From assembly GCA_023055425.1 (NCBI GenBank), contig JALGPY010000034.1:2670584-2734583 (forward strand): DNA of 64,000 nucleotides, read 5' to 3'. The notes beneath the pieces were generated by a model. That model did no database searches. It was not told where the DNA came from and saw nothing but the letters and a program-made list of their open reading frames with translations. The position numbers and the translations under genes were made by a program. The stretch is from Linanthus parryae (taxonomy: Eukaryota; Streptophyta; Magnoliopsida; Ericales; Polemoniaceae). Positions 24,771 through 37,043 of the stretch are shown here, piece by piece (position 1 is the stretch's first letter; each line of letters starts with the position of its first letter).

Positions 24771-25271
24771 TGTTAGCAATTGGTGCTCCCATGTGGGGTG
24801 CCCAATGCAATTATCATAACCTTATGGGGGTAGTTGCACTAATGCACAAACTAGAAGGGTTAGTAGCTAAGGCTCAAACCCTAGGGGTTTATGTGCAAAC
24901 CTAGGAGAAGTTTTGCCTATATAAAGAGGTAGCCTCCTACACATTATGGTGTGCCATAGTGCTATTATGCTAAGGCTAATAGATTATTCCAGAGAATAAA
25001 GTTACTCTGTCTAGATTCATACTAGTTGTAGAGAACCCTAGTCTCTCTCCAACTTCATCCAAGGAGGTGGAACGTGGTGTGGAAATCAGTGTTCTTCCTC
25101 GAGATTCACACTAGATTGGTGGGAGCAAGATCAAGGAGGAGGCGCGTGAAAGCAAGCAACACAACGATCATCCGCTGCACTAAGGAGCTTAGGAAGACAA
25201 GGTAAACACATGAATATTCAGCTTTAATTCATGTTGTAGATCTGAATGCGTTAGATCCTTCCTGCCCTTCA
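24771..25271 (+). repeat. 5' LTR of copia element
   Basis: The LTR begins TGTTAGCAATTGG and ends CTGCCCTTCA. A TATA box (TATATAAA) lies at 24918-24925. Confidence 0.95.
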
Positions 25272-25692
25272 TTGGTATCAGAGCCTTAGGCTTGTTTTTC
25301 GTGCCTCGATAAGCGTTCCCGAAACTGTATTAAAAATCGCGTTTCTGAAATTTCATAACCAGTAGACGAAACCTATATGGTTAGGTAGGGTTTTTCACGA
25401 GGATTCCAAATATATAAATTTTATATTTTTTGGATTTACGATGAATTAGTTATGAATTTTCAAAGTTTCGGAACTGTATTAATCTGGACTGCTAGATCTA
25501 ATAATAGAACACGTTTTTTAAAAACTTGTTAAAATTGGATTTTGACCACATAATCGGGATCAGGACGAAAAGACGATCACAGCAAAATTAATTTCGTCGC
25601 GAACGGAGCAAGGGAAGGCGGCGCGTGGGCTTCACGCGCCACCGACGCCGCCCCCACGCGCGGCCACGCGCCCCCACGCGCCTAAGGGCTGG

Positions 25693-25905
25693 CGGCGGCT
25701 GCTGACGTGGCCCTAGGGCTGACGTGGCGGTGCCACGTCAGCAAGTGGCTGACGTGACGACGACGTGGCAGCCACGTGGCAACTGACGAGACAGCTGACG
25801 TGGCAACGACGTGGCGGGCTGATGTGGCAGCTGACGTCAGCATGGGTGCTGACGTGGCATGCCACGTGGCATGCTGACGTGGCACATGGGCCGACGTCGA
25901 CGCGC
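25693..25905 (+). repeat. Clustered GACGTGGC / CACGTGGC motifs in copia leader
   Basis: In about 210 bp, GACGTGGC occurs seven times on the plus strand. The palindromic GCCACGTGGC occurs twice. CCACGTCAG, CTGACGTCAG and CGACGTCG add further ACGT cores. ACGT cores are the binding sites of plant bZIP factors. The block lies in a GC-rich island (25610-25980) in otherwise AT-rich sequence, just inside the 5' LTR. It could instead be low-complexity coding or satellite-like sequence. Confidence 0.7.
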
Positions 25906-25980
25906 GGCGGAGGCGGACGCGCCCACGCGCGGCGGCGCGTGAGGGCGCGTGCGGCCTCCTCCCGCCGTCATTTTTCGTCC

Positions 25981-28539
25981 GGTTTTTTCCTAGGGACTCC
26001 AAATTAAATTTCCTATTTTGTGGATATTTTTTCATAATTTTTGGAGCGACGAATTTTTTTTGTAATTTCCAGATTAATTAATTAGTGTTTAGCACACTTC
26101 CCGAGGCAGTTTGACGACCTTAAACACACCGTTTTGAGCCCAAATTTTTTCTGGAGACTTAGGTCTTTTTTCCCTACGTTTTGCCATAGGTGGTGAGACC
26201 CTAAGTGGTAGGGAGCAATTTTCGATCTTTTTAGTTGATTAGATTATTGCTTATTAATTTCCAGTAATTATTGCTTAATTCTTGAAATTTCCAGAAAATT
26301 CCAGTATGTTTATTATATTGTTATACATGCTGTTGTGGGTTGAATGGATGTGTTTGGTGCATGGATGTGGCATAGATGTTTTATATTTTGGTTTTGGTAT
26401 TGGTTTTTGAATATGTAATCAAAATACGGCCTGCGTGTCGTGCCTCTCTATACTATAGTGTCTTCTCTTCTCATCCACTCGCCTCTATGAGGTTACTTCT
26501 TATTAGAAATAAGATAGTTAGTAGAGATTGAAGATTGAAGCTTCAAGAGAGGTGGCCAAACCAAAAAGCTATGGCGCAAGGTGCATGGAGCAATTAGACG
26601 GTCTAAAGGAGCCTCAAGCTTGGAGTCCTCAAGTAGGCGAGATGGCATGAGATGGAGTTCAAGACTTGCTCAAGAAGTACTCTCAATAGTGGGAGTGCAC
26701 CTTAGGGGCCACATCCATTGCATATTTATTTATGCTTATGCTTGTTTTATGTTATAACTGCGTGTGATTGGATATATATGTTTAACCTCGCATGCTAAAG
26801 AACTAAAACAAAAGAGCTCACGTGAGGACATGATTAAAATTGATAGGAAATCACAAGTGATGAGATTTGATTCCTAGGATATACGCTAGGTTTTGGTGGA
26901 GTCCTTGTGAGGAACTATTAAGTTTTAATCGATGTCACATGTTACTTTGGAGCTAATTAAATGCTAGTGATTAACTTCCACAATGTCTCTATCAATCGTG
27001 TCTAAGTCAAAAACTGTAAAGGCTAAATGGTGACAACAATGACATGATAAGCTGTCGCACTATGTAACCATCCGTTGGACATAGGTTGTCAACCACCTAC
27101 AAACATGGTCAAAGCTGTGATAAATAAGTTGTCACAGCAGCACATGGACATTATCTTTAGGCTCACCCTATCGTGGGAGGTAGCAGTCAAGATAATGTCA
27201 TAGAGCATGCTATGAAAAGGTGGGGAAATGACCTCATCAGCATGTTCTAGACCACTTTTAAAATTGTAGGGAGCCAAAGAAGAATCTTGGATCCATCTTA
27301 CCCATTTGCGTACATAAATTCTGAGCATTGGCTCATAATAATCCTACCTCTACTATGAGTTATGGCTCATGTCATAATATTGAGCACTCGACCTTACCGT
27401 CTGGGATTGATGCCATGTATGATAATAGAGTTAAGGGTTGTCAGGTACAAGCTATCCGATTTGCATTTTTGTTGCAATCTCTGCCACGTTTCACGGAACG
27501 TTAAATGACACAATTCGTAAGTGTTAAATGAGCAATCTCTGCCACGTTTCACGAAACGTTAAATGACACAATTTGTAAGTGTCAGGATGTTTGGATTAGA
27601 CCAAGCATCACTCTGTTCTAGGATCTAAGCAAAGGAAGTTTGCCAAGAATACTAGTCCAGCATACTTCGGATGCCTAAGCAATATATGATTGCTAAAGGT
27701 TGTTAGTGAAGTATGATCATACTTAGTGAAGTATGATAGGCAGATAAATCCCCTAGCCCGGTATTAGGACCAAGGCAACATGTGGGGCAAGGATAAGGGA
27801 ATTTAGGGGCAATATTGGTATAAGGCCAGTATTACCCAAGACTGACAAACGCAAAAGGGAGCAAAGGAGTTTTCCTAAGCTAAGAGAAAAGGCCAGATCT
27901 GGCACTAACTTCTCATCTAAGGATCCATAGGATTATCTTTGAGGGAGTAGCCACCAAAATTTGTTTTGGTCACAGTTTTAACTTTGGATATGGTTATATC
28001 ATGGTGTTTGCGTTCTTAATATTCTAGCATGAGTAACGCCTCAGAATTCTTGGATGTCAACTTAAGAGTATGACTTAAGATTCTGATATGTGGCGCGCTA
28101 GATTAAGACACACGCTGACAGGAAAGGATGTTCAGGCTAGCTAGGGCAGGCCTGCTTGGATTTTGCCCAAGGTACCCTTACCTGTGTGTAGTTCTTGCCG
28201 GACATGAAAGGCAAAAGCGCAAAATTATCCAGTAGAGCATTAAGGACTACTGAGTCTTTTGTATATTATTCATTCTGTTGTTGTGTTCCATTAAATTGTT
28301 AAAGCTAAAGACATGGTGCTTACTGTTCCATTACATTCGTAGATTATTGTCCACGTCTCAACTATGTGTGCTTGGGCCACATAAGTCTGAGGCACAAGGG
28401 TGCTTCAGACAGGTCTCTACAAAAGGTAGAACAACCGTCTGGATAAAAGGATATGTCCTTGGCCAGAATGAGACTGGAAGTATCTATCTTAGCAAGAGCT
28501 ATGTGATGGAGAAATAGTAAGGCAGTTGGCTATTCCCAC
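25981..28539 (+). other. Decayed gag region of the copia element
   Basis: This is leader and former gag/protease space. I find no reliable domain. A 58-bp unit is tandemly repeated at 27474-27531 and 27532-27589 (GCAATCTCTGCCACGTTTCA). Confidence 0.5.
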
Positions 28540-30460
28540 GCCTCATCAGGGTGCTGTAGAGAATAAGAGGAATAGGTTACTATAAGAGATGGTCTGATGT
28601 ATGATAGAGCGTGCAAAGTACAAGTTCCCTATTCGGAGGAGACACTTTGCTAAACGACTATCAACATACGCAACCATAAGTCCACCAAGTCTGTAGCCAC
28701 TACACCCTACGAGATGTGGACCAAAAGGCAACCTGAATGAGGTCACCTTAGGCCATGGGGATCGGCAGTTTATGTACTAACTAAATTTCAAGTCACGAAG
28801 AGGTTCGTTGAGAAGTAAGTCTCTACGAAATAATGGTTTTACTGGATGACACCCCATCCCTGAATGATCAACAGGAAATAGTTCCTACGGATCTTCAGGA
28901 CAGTGGGAGTAACATGCCAAGTGAACAGCCCATCATAGATTATGACTATGTGGAGGAACCCTCTTTGCGTAGGAGCGCTCTTTGGAGCATATCCCGTGGA
29001 TGAATTGACATCGAAAGGAAGACCATAAGGGTCACCACGCAAGAGAATGATGAACCTAGGATATTGTCCCAGGATCTTTCATCACCTGACAAGAAAGAAT
29101 TTGGAGTTAGATCCTAGATGGAAGAAACGTATCTTCATGGAGTAACGTATCTTCTCATGCTATTCGGAGCATCCTAGGGGTTGCGTATTTGAAACGCAAT
29201 AGCCGATAAGTAGTGTAACACAAATGGATTCACGAGATATATGATTTCTCATAGGAGATGTCCATAATCAAGGGATATGTTCGTAGAGATGATGATCTCC
29301 ACGAGCATGGAGGAACCGCTGGAAGATACCCTGTTCCTTAGTTGATTATGAGGAATTAGTTCCTCAAGGATCCTTTGGACAGTGGGAGTGACTTTCCAAG
29401 CAGGGTGCTCCATCCATAAGGGATGAAAGCAAATGATGATCCTCCTATGCAAAGGAATTGCCCATAGGAGCATACCCCATCGACTACTTGAGATCGAAGG
29501 GATGATCTTAAGGATCACCTTGCATATACGATAGGATAGAATCCTAGGCCTTATCGTTCCCTAATTATGAAGAATGAATAGTAAGCTTTACAGGATAAAT
29601 TAGAGTCTATAAAAGGGCCAACCGAGTTTAAGGCTAGGTTGGATTTCCAACTGGATGGAAGACTATTGGAGATTAATGGATTTCCAAGGTCAATCAGAGA
29701 CCCAGACGGAAGCGTGGTAAGGCATACGACTTGCGTAGAAGCGAATAAGTCTACACTCATTCTGAGGATAGACATCGACGAGTTTGAGTCGATCCGACGA
29801 ATTTGCGTTGGTTCAACAAGGTATCCTTCCCAAGGCTTTGGGTGATAAGGATTACGTTGATTCGCTTGGCAGCATCAATAGTTATGGATCCATTCTCGAT
29901 AGACGTGACGACTGAATTTCTCAATGGAGAAATCCTAGAGGTGACTAAGGTCAAATGCACAGAATGTGTGCAAGCTAACTAAGTCCATATGGGATCTTAG
30001 CTAGTCCTCTGGACAGCAGTATTTCATCAGGGATCGTTTACTATATGTTTACGATAACAAATGAAAACCGCTGTATATCACTCTCACTAGTAGAGAGTTA
30101 ATAGTCACGTCACTTGATATCGATGACACACTATTGGTTAGTGGAGCTTAGGGATTGTTCGAATCTCCTAAGGAGTAATTGTACTCCTGTAGCTCAGCGC
30201 AAGGCTTTACGAGCCTAGACATGTGCCCTAAAAGACACCATAAAAGAATGACCAAGTGACCAGAGTGCCTGATGCAGTATGAGTCTTATATGCACTATGG
30301 TGTATACTCAGACCTAGCGAACGCTATGCAATCGGAAGAATTGGATTTAAGGATATTCAAATTTAAGACACAAGATTGTAACCAGGATACTCTATATGAT
30401 GGATCACGTGCCATGACTATCGAAGTAGATGCTTCGACTAGTTAGCCACATATGCTAACT
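28540..30460 (+). pseudogene. Copia integrase and reverse transcriptase remnants
   Basis: Near 28557, a frame reading VENKRNRLL recalls the copia integrase motif around ERRNRTLL. At 28690-28800, KSVATTPYEMWTKRQPE and LRPWGSAVYV match the integrase C-terminal region. Near 29905, TTEFLNGEILE matches the RT segment TAFLNG. Near 30118, IDDTLLV stands where YVDDMLL is expected. These lie in different frames with many stops, so no protein can be made. Confidence 0.75.
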
Positions 30461-32170
30461 AGGATGGGGACCTAGATGCACTTGGATCTAACTCAGGCTA
30501 TCGTCCATGCTCGATGATAGACTCGCATGGAACAAATGCAATATAAGTGTTGCATGATCGTATTAGACCGCTCCATTGACCATGGAAGCGAAGCACGATT
30601 GCCTGTTCTGCCATAGGGCAGAAATGTGTTTAACTGAGAAGGTTTCTTGTGAGCTTATGAGCTATCAACAAACCTACTACCATGAGTAGTGTTAGCATAC
30701 GGCTATAACATTGCGGTAAAGACAAACACATAGTCGAGGGTACTATTTCACAAAAGGTGAAATAACTACCTAGAGAGTAATCCTGGAGTGGATCGACTAT
30801 GGGCCAGGATGTTGGCTCATCCCATTCCTAAACCACATGAGAGTCGTCCTTGTGGATCTCTTTAGAGAATTGGGACTCGGTAGTCGATAACTAGCAATAT
30901 GACTGATGAGCACACGAGACATTGATTGACTGGATTTTAATTGGATTTGTTTTAAGCAGCATGTTATTTTGATACGTGTATGATATGTTACATTTCCAGT
31001 ACTAGCATAGAGCATGTCACGCAGACACTAAGTTGGCTCACTCACACGAGCAACCGCCTTCGCAATATCCTGGATATGTCTGGGTGTGGCGGAAGATGAG
31101 ACGGAATCCAGATAAGCGCTGAAAGCCTGCGATATGATATGAGATGCCTTCTTCATATGAGCATATGGCCTATGATAAGAGCTTGAAGTCTATCAGTAGA
31201 GCTAGGAGCCTGTCATACGGATTCGACTGTCGCATTGGAAATAAGTTCCAAGGTGAGGTCGGTTATGGCCAATCGAACATGGTTATTACCCCGAACCATG
31301 TATAGTCTGTGTAGAAGAAGCCAGATGCGAGAGCTGATAATTGTTCACAATAGTGTGACATGGCAGCACTCGGGCTGGTGGCCATAAGGGCTACCGGATA
31401 GACATCTGCATAGTGGTTCTTTTGCAAGGATAAGACATGCGCTCTGATCAGAGTCTAAACACTATGGCGCATATTCCCCCTTGAATAACGCACGCTTATG
31501 AGTGACCATGAGGTGACGAGTAGAATTAGTCCCTGGGATTCCTCATCGTGTGAGCCTCGTCGATCATGTAAGGATGATTGACACTGTATACCCTTTGTAC
31601 TTACGTCTGTGTCATGAGGAGACGGGTCGGTGGTGCTACTTTGGCGTGACACCTTACGGCTATGGATGATTCGGCCTTCCGGACACTGCTGGGAAAGCAG
31701 CTGAGCCGAATCTGAGTGACACATGTATGTAAGGAAAGATTCTCGTTGCATCGCTCTTTATTACCTTTCATTGGGCCCACCTGCAAGATCTTATGGGATC
31801 ATGTAGGATATGAAAATATAAAGGAGATGTGGACTCATTGGAACATGGCCTTCGGGACAAGGCAGGTGCTCATGATCCACGAGATGACAATCGGAGGAAT
31901 CTGGGGAATACGAGAGTTACGGAGAGCATTATCACTGTTTTATGTTTTAAGGGTGCCTTCCTGCGCTGGCTATACGAGTTTGGTATGTGGATCTCCCGAG
32001 AGGGTGCCTTCCCATGCTGGCTATACGAGTTTGGTGTACGGATCTCCCGAAATGCAGGTACTCTCACCGGTCACACGCCACGGCCACACAATACTCTTTT
32101 GTAGATGATAGAAAGTTGGAGATTGATGGAGACTAGATGAATTGTGCAACCCCACTGTGCGAGTGAGAGA
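30461..32170 (+). other. 3' part of decayed copia interior
   Basis: This region includes an RNase H-like trace near 30430. A 51-bp tandem repeat lies at 31951-32001 and 32002-32052 (GGGTGCCTTCC...GAGTTTGG). No open frame of substance is present. Confidence 0.5.
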
Positions 32171-32671
32171 TGTTAGCAATTGGTGCGCCCATGTGGGGTG
32201 CCCAATGCAATTATCATAACATTATGGGGTTAGTTGCACTAATGCACAAACTAGAAGGGTTAGTAGCTAAGGCTCAAACCCTAGGGGTTTATGTGCAAAC
32301 CTAGGAGAAGTTTTGCCTATATAAAGAGGTAGCCTCCTGCACATTATGGTGTGCCATAGTGCTATTATGCTAAGGCTAATAGATTATTCCAGAGAATAAA
32401 GTTACTCTGTCTAGATTCATACTAGTTGTAGAGAACCCTAGTCTCTCTCCAACTTCATCCAAGGAGGTGGAACGTGGTGTGGAAATCAGTGTTCGTCCTC
32501 GAGATTCACACCAGATTGGTGGGAGCAAGATCAAGGAGGAGGCGCGTGAAAGCAAGCAACACAACGATCATCCGCTGCACTAAGGAGCTTAGAAAGACAA
32601 GGTAAACACATGAATATTCCGCTTTAATTCATGTTGTAGATCTGAATGCGTTAGATCCTTCCTGCCCTTCA
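32171..32671 (+). repeat. 3' LTR of copia element
   Basis: The LTR begins TGTTAGCAATTGG and ends CTGCCCTTCA before the AAAAT repeat. Its TATA box is at 32318-32325. Confidence 0.95.
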
Positions 32672-32973
32672 AAAATATATAGCTGCGTCAGTACTCTGGT
32701 TCAGTGGTGAAGAGTTTGGTTTCAGTAAGAGACACTCAAGGGTCGATTCTAGGCAGCAACTTTATTTGTGGACAAAACAACACCACCTTATTTTAGGAGA
32801 ACTATTTTTTTTTTAATATACACAATTACCCCTTTAATTTTTCATAAATACACAAAAAAATATGGTATTTATTACATTTGCATACTTTTTATTAATTGAA
32901 AATTAAAAAATCTATACCTTCTCCTAAAAAAAAAGGTGCCCCTCCTTCACCAAAATCCTGACTCCGCCACTGG

Positions 32974-35889
32974 GCTTCATCATATGCAGGTTGGATTCTC
33001 CACCCAGTCCGGTTGTTCAACAATCAACCAATCATCATGTCCCAACTCGTATCATGCGAACTGTTCAATACAAGACAACATGTGGACTGATAATAACACA
33101 AGAGCTTTACAGTACACACTGTCTAGGCTGAAATCAATAACTTGATTACACAAAACAATGGCGCCACATCCAGGTTTCAAAAGTATCATCCAAAGTGCAA
33201 CCAACACATATCTAAGGCTTGATCATCATACGCTATTGCAAATTTCTCAAAAAAAAAATACACTATTACAACGGCCTTAGCTACCAGACAGTTAAGACGA
33301 TCCATATGAACCACCATAACTGTGTCAGGGTCTACGGATTCTGAGTTCTCTTTCCTCACCACCTGTAACCTAACACCGCATAGGAGATGAAGATTTACGA
33401 TACCAATGGTGAAATGGCACCATTTACTCAATCTGTTACTATTAATATAACATCGTCATGTTACAGCAGCAGAAGTCTTTTAACATAACGGGTAACCTCA
33501 TGGTGAAAAGGGAGCATCAGAGCTGGATGTTGCGTTCTTTTGGCCATCCACTGCAAAAGAGAGGAAAAAAGCATCTTTTAGTTTTTATACTTGCATGCAA
33601 ATAACCCAATTTAAACTACGATGAGCAGAGTAATAATATGCAATGTTCATTCAGACAAGTCTTCTCAGAGTGAGAGTGAAGCAAAGAGCCATCTTGTGAC
33701 TGGATCATCCAATGAAATTAACCTCTCATTTGGCTGTCGAAAATGGTGGTGAGTCCAACTTACATCCACTTTCACCAATGGATGCACCATTGGTCTCGCA
33801 GCAATGTCTTCTGACACTGGTGATGGACTTGCTATCCTATCCAACTAACAAAAACTGGAGCTAACATGCTTTTCAGAAGTAACAATCCTCTGGACCATTC
33901 TTGTATGGAACTAGCAATAAAGACACAAAGTTAATGGAGATGCAAACCAATAACTCCTGTGTTCTTACAGTGAAAAACATATGAGGAGAGGACTAATGGT
34001 TAGCTGAACACACATGGGGCAAGTTCAAGGAAGTTGCAGTACTCTTTTGATTGGAGGGTCAATCTAGGGGGAGAGAGTTTGTAGGAATTTGCCATAGATG
34101 GATATTTGTTTTCGAGGGGAAGCTTAAACTTCCAGACGTTTCCACAGAAAAGAAAACAATCAAGTGAAGCAAAATAGTGTCCATAACTGAATATTTAACC
34201 GAAAAAGATCCATCTCCTGTGAAGTTCCAAACTGGATAATCCAAACTACTAGGTAAGAGTACTAAGAATTTGAGAAGCTAGCCAATTTCGGAACAGAGTG
34301 TTCACACAATTTTGATTCTAAACTCTCTGACTTGGCATCATCATATCCTTCAGCCGTTTTACCCTCCTACTAGCTGGAGTAACGCTATCAACCAATTCAG
34401 AGCTACTGACATTGTTTGAACCCTCTGAAATCCAAACATTCTCCGGCCAACAAAGTTCTTCCTTTGTAAATGTTCTTCTTACAAGCACGGGAAGAGGCCC
34501 AGGGTTTGATGGAAAGAAATGTTTTGATTTCTCTTGTTGCCAAACGAGTTTTTATTGTTTACCAGTCTCCAACTATTCTTACAAAAAAAGAGTTTTGTTC
34601 AAACAGGCAACATCCCTCAACCCTAAGCCCCCTTCTATGGATAATTCAGCAAAACATGGCATTTAATGACAGAAGAGTGCATGCATTGTAGTAAAAGCAA
34701 TATTAACAAGATTATTATGCAGAAAAGGGGGGAAATCTGAAGAAGACTATTAGAACATAGTAATTGAGATAAAGCTCAGTGGACACCATAAATAGGTCAG
34801 CAACTGTGGTCCAGAACCAGAGACTTCGTAAGAATACAAGTTAATCGGTTCGATGTTCATCACCACCAATGCATCATATTTGCACTACAGGCAGTAGGAA
34901 CCTTTAAACATTTATTTTAGATAAACACGAGTGAGCCTTTACTCCTATATCAATCTCAGTTGATAAGCACGCTGCTTTCAGCTGCACCGGCAAAATGCAC
35001 TTTGACATATTTGTAAAAAATTCATTGCTTGAAGAACTTTTGAACAATTTATAGGAATGAGCGACCCTCAAAGTGGCCCTAAAACTCATTACAGCTACCA
35101 TTAAACAGACCCCACCAACACGCATAGTATCGACATCGACAAATGAACTTTTACTTTCAGCAATGAGTTCAATTTCATTTCCGGCCACCCTTTCCTTATA
35201 ACATAAAAGAGTTCCATAATATAAATGAACTTCTTGTGAGTAGCTGTGCCTCCACCTAATAGTGGGTAGCAATACTTAAATAGATGTTGGTACGGAGTAC
35301 ATCGATAAAAAATGTATCAATGCCTCTCAATAAGAAAAACTAAAGAAACGAAAAAAGAAGTGCATCAATGCAACAATTCCTAAGACTCAGAAATCCAATT
35401 CATTCCTTGAAAAGACGAATGCAGAATTTCACAATTAGCACAGCAAAGCAATGAAATTCACAAACACAAATTCAAGCCTTGCCACTATCTCACTTCGATG
35501 ACCCAAAGCATTATTAACACATTTTTCACCACTAAAAGTATGTTGCATCGGTTATAGCTGATAGTCTTCATTTTATGCCTAACTCAAACTATTATTGATT
35601 CTCTCATCCTTTCTGTGGTTCATTATGCGCATACATTACTTCCACTCCAAAATTCTTTGATAGAATTTATTGTGCTAGACAATTACAGAATAAACAAACT
35701 TCTTTTCAGACATTTATCAGTTTATTTACTTCATGTTTAGGGTTTCTTATCGAACACTTGGTTTTCTTCAACATGGAGACATGCCAGAGAAGCACTAGCA
35801 AAGGCTGTATAAGAAAAATAAGAGCAATCTTGAACAAAATATATGGACGATATGACAAAGACATAACATTGAGATCACTAGTCCTTTAC
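32974..35889. repeat. Host repeat block, copy 2 (3' side of F-box gene 2)
   Basis: Noncoding. From about 33560 it shows diverged similarity to the other blocks, for example CCAACTAACAAAAACTGGAG against CCCACTAACAAAACTGGAG at 4865. From 35240 it matches the MULE-flanking block at 5500-5605, and from 35370 the flank of F-box gene 1. Short frames here are not conserved between copies. Confidence 0.7.
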
Positions 35890-37043
35890 CTACTTAATGG
35901 ATGCAAGGCTCTCACTGTATAAGAAGGCCTCCGGCAGAGATCTTTTTACGCCGAACCTCTTGGTCTCCCCGTTCTCAGGATCGTGCGAGTATAAAGTGCG
36001 GCCCGGTCCCTCATAGAAGATAATCAAATCAACATCATCCTTCCTGAAAAATCCTAGAACACTTACAGGTTTATTGGACGGTTTACAAGTTAGTATGAAG
36101 GACCATGATTGATTAGAGCAACCACAGTCATTCATCACCCACACATCAATCCCAGTAAAGTTTATATCCGCTGGTGTGTGAACAACTATGGCAAGAGATC
36201 CTTTGTAAGCAGTAAGAATATATTTGCCGGTTGGCATCTTAATCCGCTTAAACACCTCATTGATGATGTCGTAACTTAGGATGTAGATATCTTCATCATC
36301 ATAGATAGATACGCGCCAATGGATGTACCCATTCACATATGTGCCACCACGAATAGCATTGAAATCACCTAACAGGATACGATAAGGGACATGTAGGTTC
36401 TTCTCGGTCCGAGAGCTAGTAACAGTAGAGAACACATTGACTTGAGCAATAGTCATCTCTCCTTCTTCTGAAGAGGTCAATTTAATTTGTGCCACATTAA
36501 AAGCATTGGCTACCGGATCAAAGCAAAACCCGGAGCTATAACGTCGACGGTTCCAAGTATTCTTCATGGGAGCATTACCAATTAGTCTCATCTGTCTAGT
36601 GGCAGGGTTCCAAAGGGCATAAATCTGTTGGGGGCATTGTGAGAGAGATGGGCGTTGTGAGAGAGATAAGCATACAACTCCATTGAAACAACCCACGAGA
36701 CCACGAAAATTCAAATTCTTATGGAGACAGCCGAATCGGAAGTAGACGGTAGTGTCCACTATCGTTTCGGTTTTCGTACAAGTAATGGACTCATTAAGCG
36801 ATTCGATAAACAAAGAGACTGCGTTGTTCTTGTGGCTGCGTGAAGCAGAGTAAAGGGCGATGAAACAAGGAGAGAGCACCAGCACTTGGAGACGCATTTG
36901 AACCGTAACAGAGACTTCACCGGTAGTCTCGCGACGATCTCGATGATCAAATCTTCGGTCAACTCTTTCTGAAGAATTCTCTCTCCGTCGTCGTCGTCTT
37001 CAGAGCCTCTGCGAACAAGAAGATCAGTAGATGAAGAATCCAT
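35890..37043 (-). pseudogene. F-box/FBA gene 2, 10-bp deletion in the F-box
   Basis: This is a paralogue of gene 1. From 37043 the frame encodes MDSSS and the F-box start (ELTEDLIIEIVARLPVKSLL, then RFKCVSKCW). Where gene 1 reads TGGTACTCTCTCATACTCTC, gene 2 lacks 10 bases (about 36870), so the F-box shifts frame. The remaining FBA region is open in the second frame to 35890 (CFNGVVCLSL, LWNPATRQMRLIG, GFCFDPVANAFNVAQI, C-terminal ESLASIK). The C-terminus is the full-length form that gene 1 has lost. As it stands, a full F-box protein cannot be produced. An internal ATG at 36897 could give only an FBA fragment. Confidence 0.88.

Larger units (their letters stand above)
24771..32671 (+). mobile_element. 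Ty1/copia element with recent LTRs and decayed interior
   Basis: Both LTRs are 501 bp and differ at about eight positions (~1.6%). The target repeat AAAAT lies at 24766-24770 and 32672-32676. Directly after the 5' LTR comes TTGGTATCAGAGCC, the initiator-tRNA-Met primer site. Remnants of pol occur in the copia order, integrase then RT then RNase H. The interior is full of stops and shifts in every frame, so the copy is non-autonomous. Confidence 0.9.
24674..32973. mobile_element. hAT-like MITE split by a copia insertion
   Basis: The left end GGGCGGAGCCATG and the right end TGACTCCGCCACTGG are inverted versions of the CAGTGGCGGAGCCA type of hAT terminus. GCTTCAT flanks both ends (24667-24673 and 32974-32980), 7 of the expected 8 bases. 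Without the copia element, the unit is about 395 bp. The right arm contains GGTTCAGTGGTGAAG and GGGTCGATTCT, resembling polymerase III box A and box B. Confidence 0.65.

Noticed and set aside
25682..26035. Minus-strand Arg/Ala/His-rich frame and its plus-strand partner
   Set aside because: Created by the GACGTGGC repeat array; no motif and no start context.
32700..32755. Possible tRNA gene (box A/B-like words)
   Set aside because: No cloverleaf can be folded by eye; better seen as part of a SINE/MITE.
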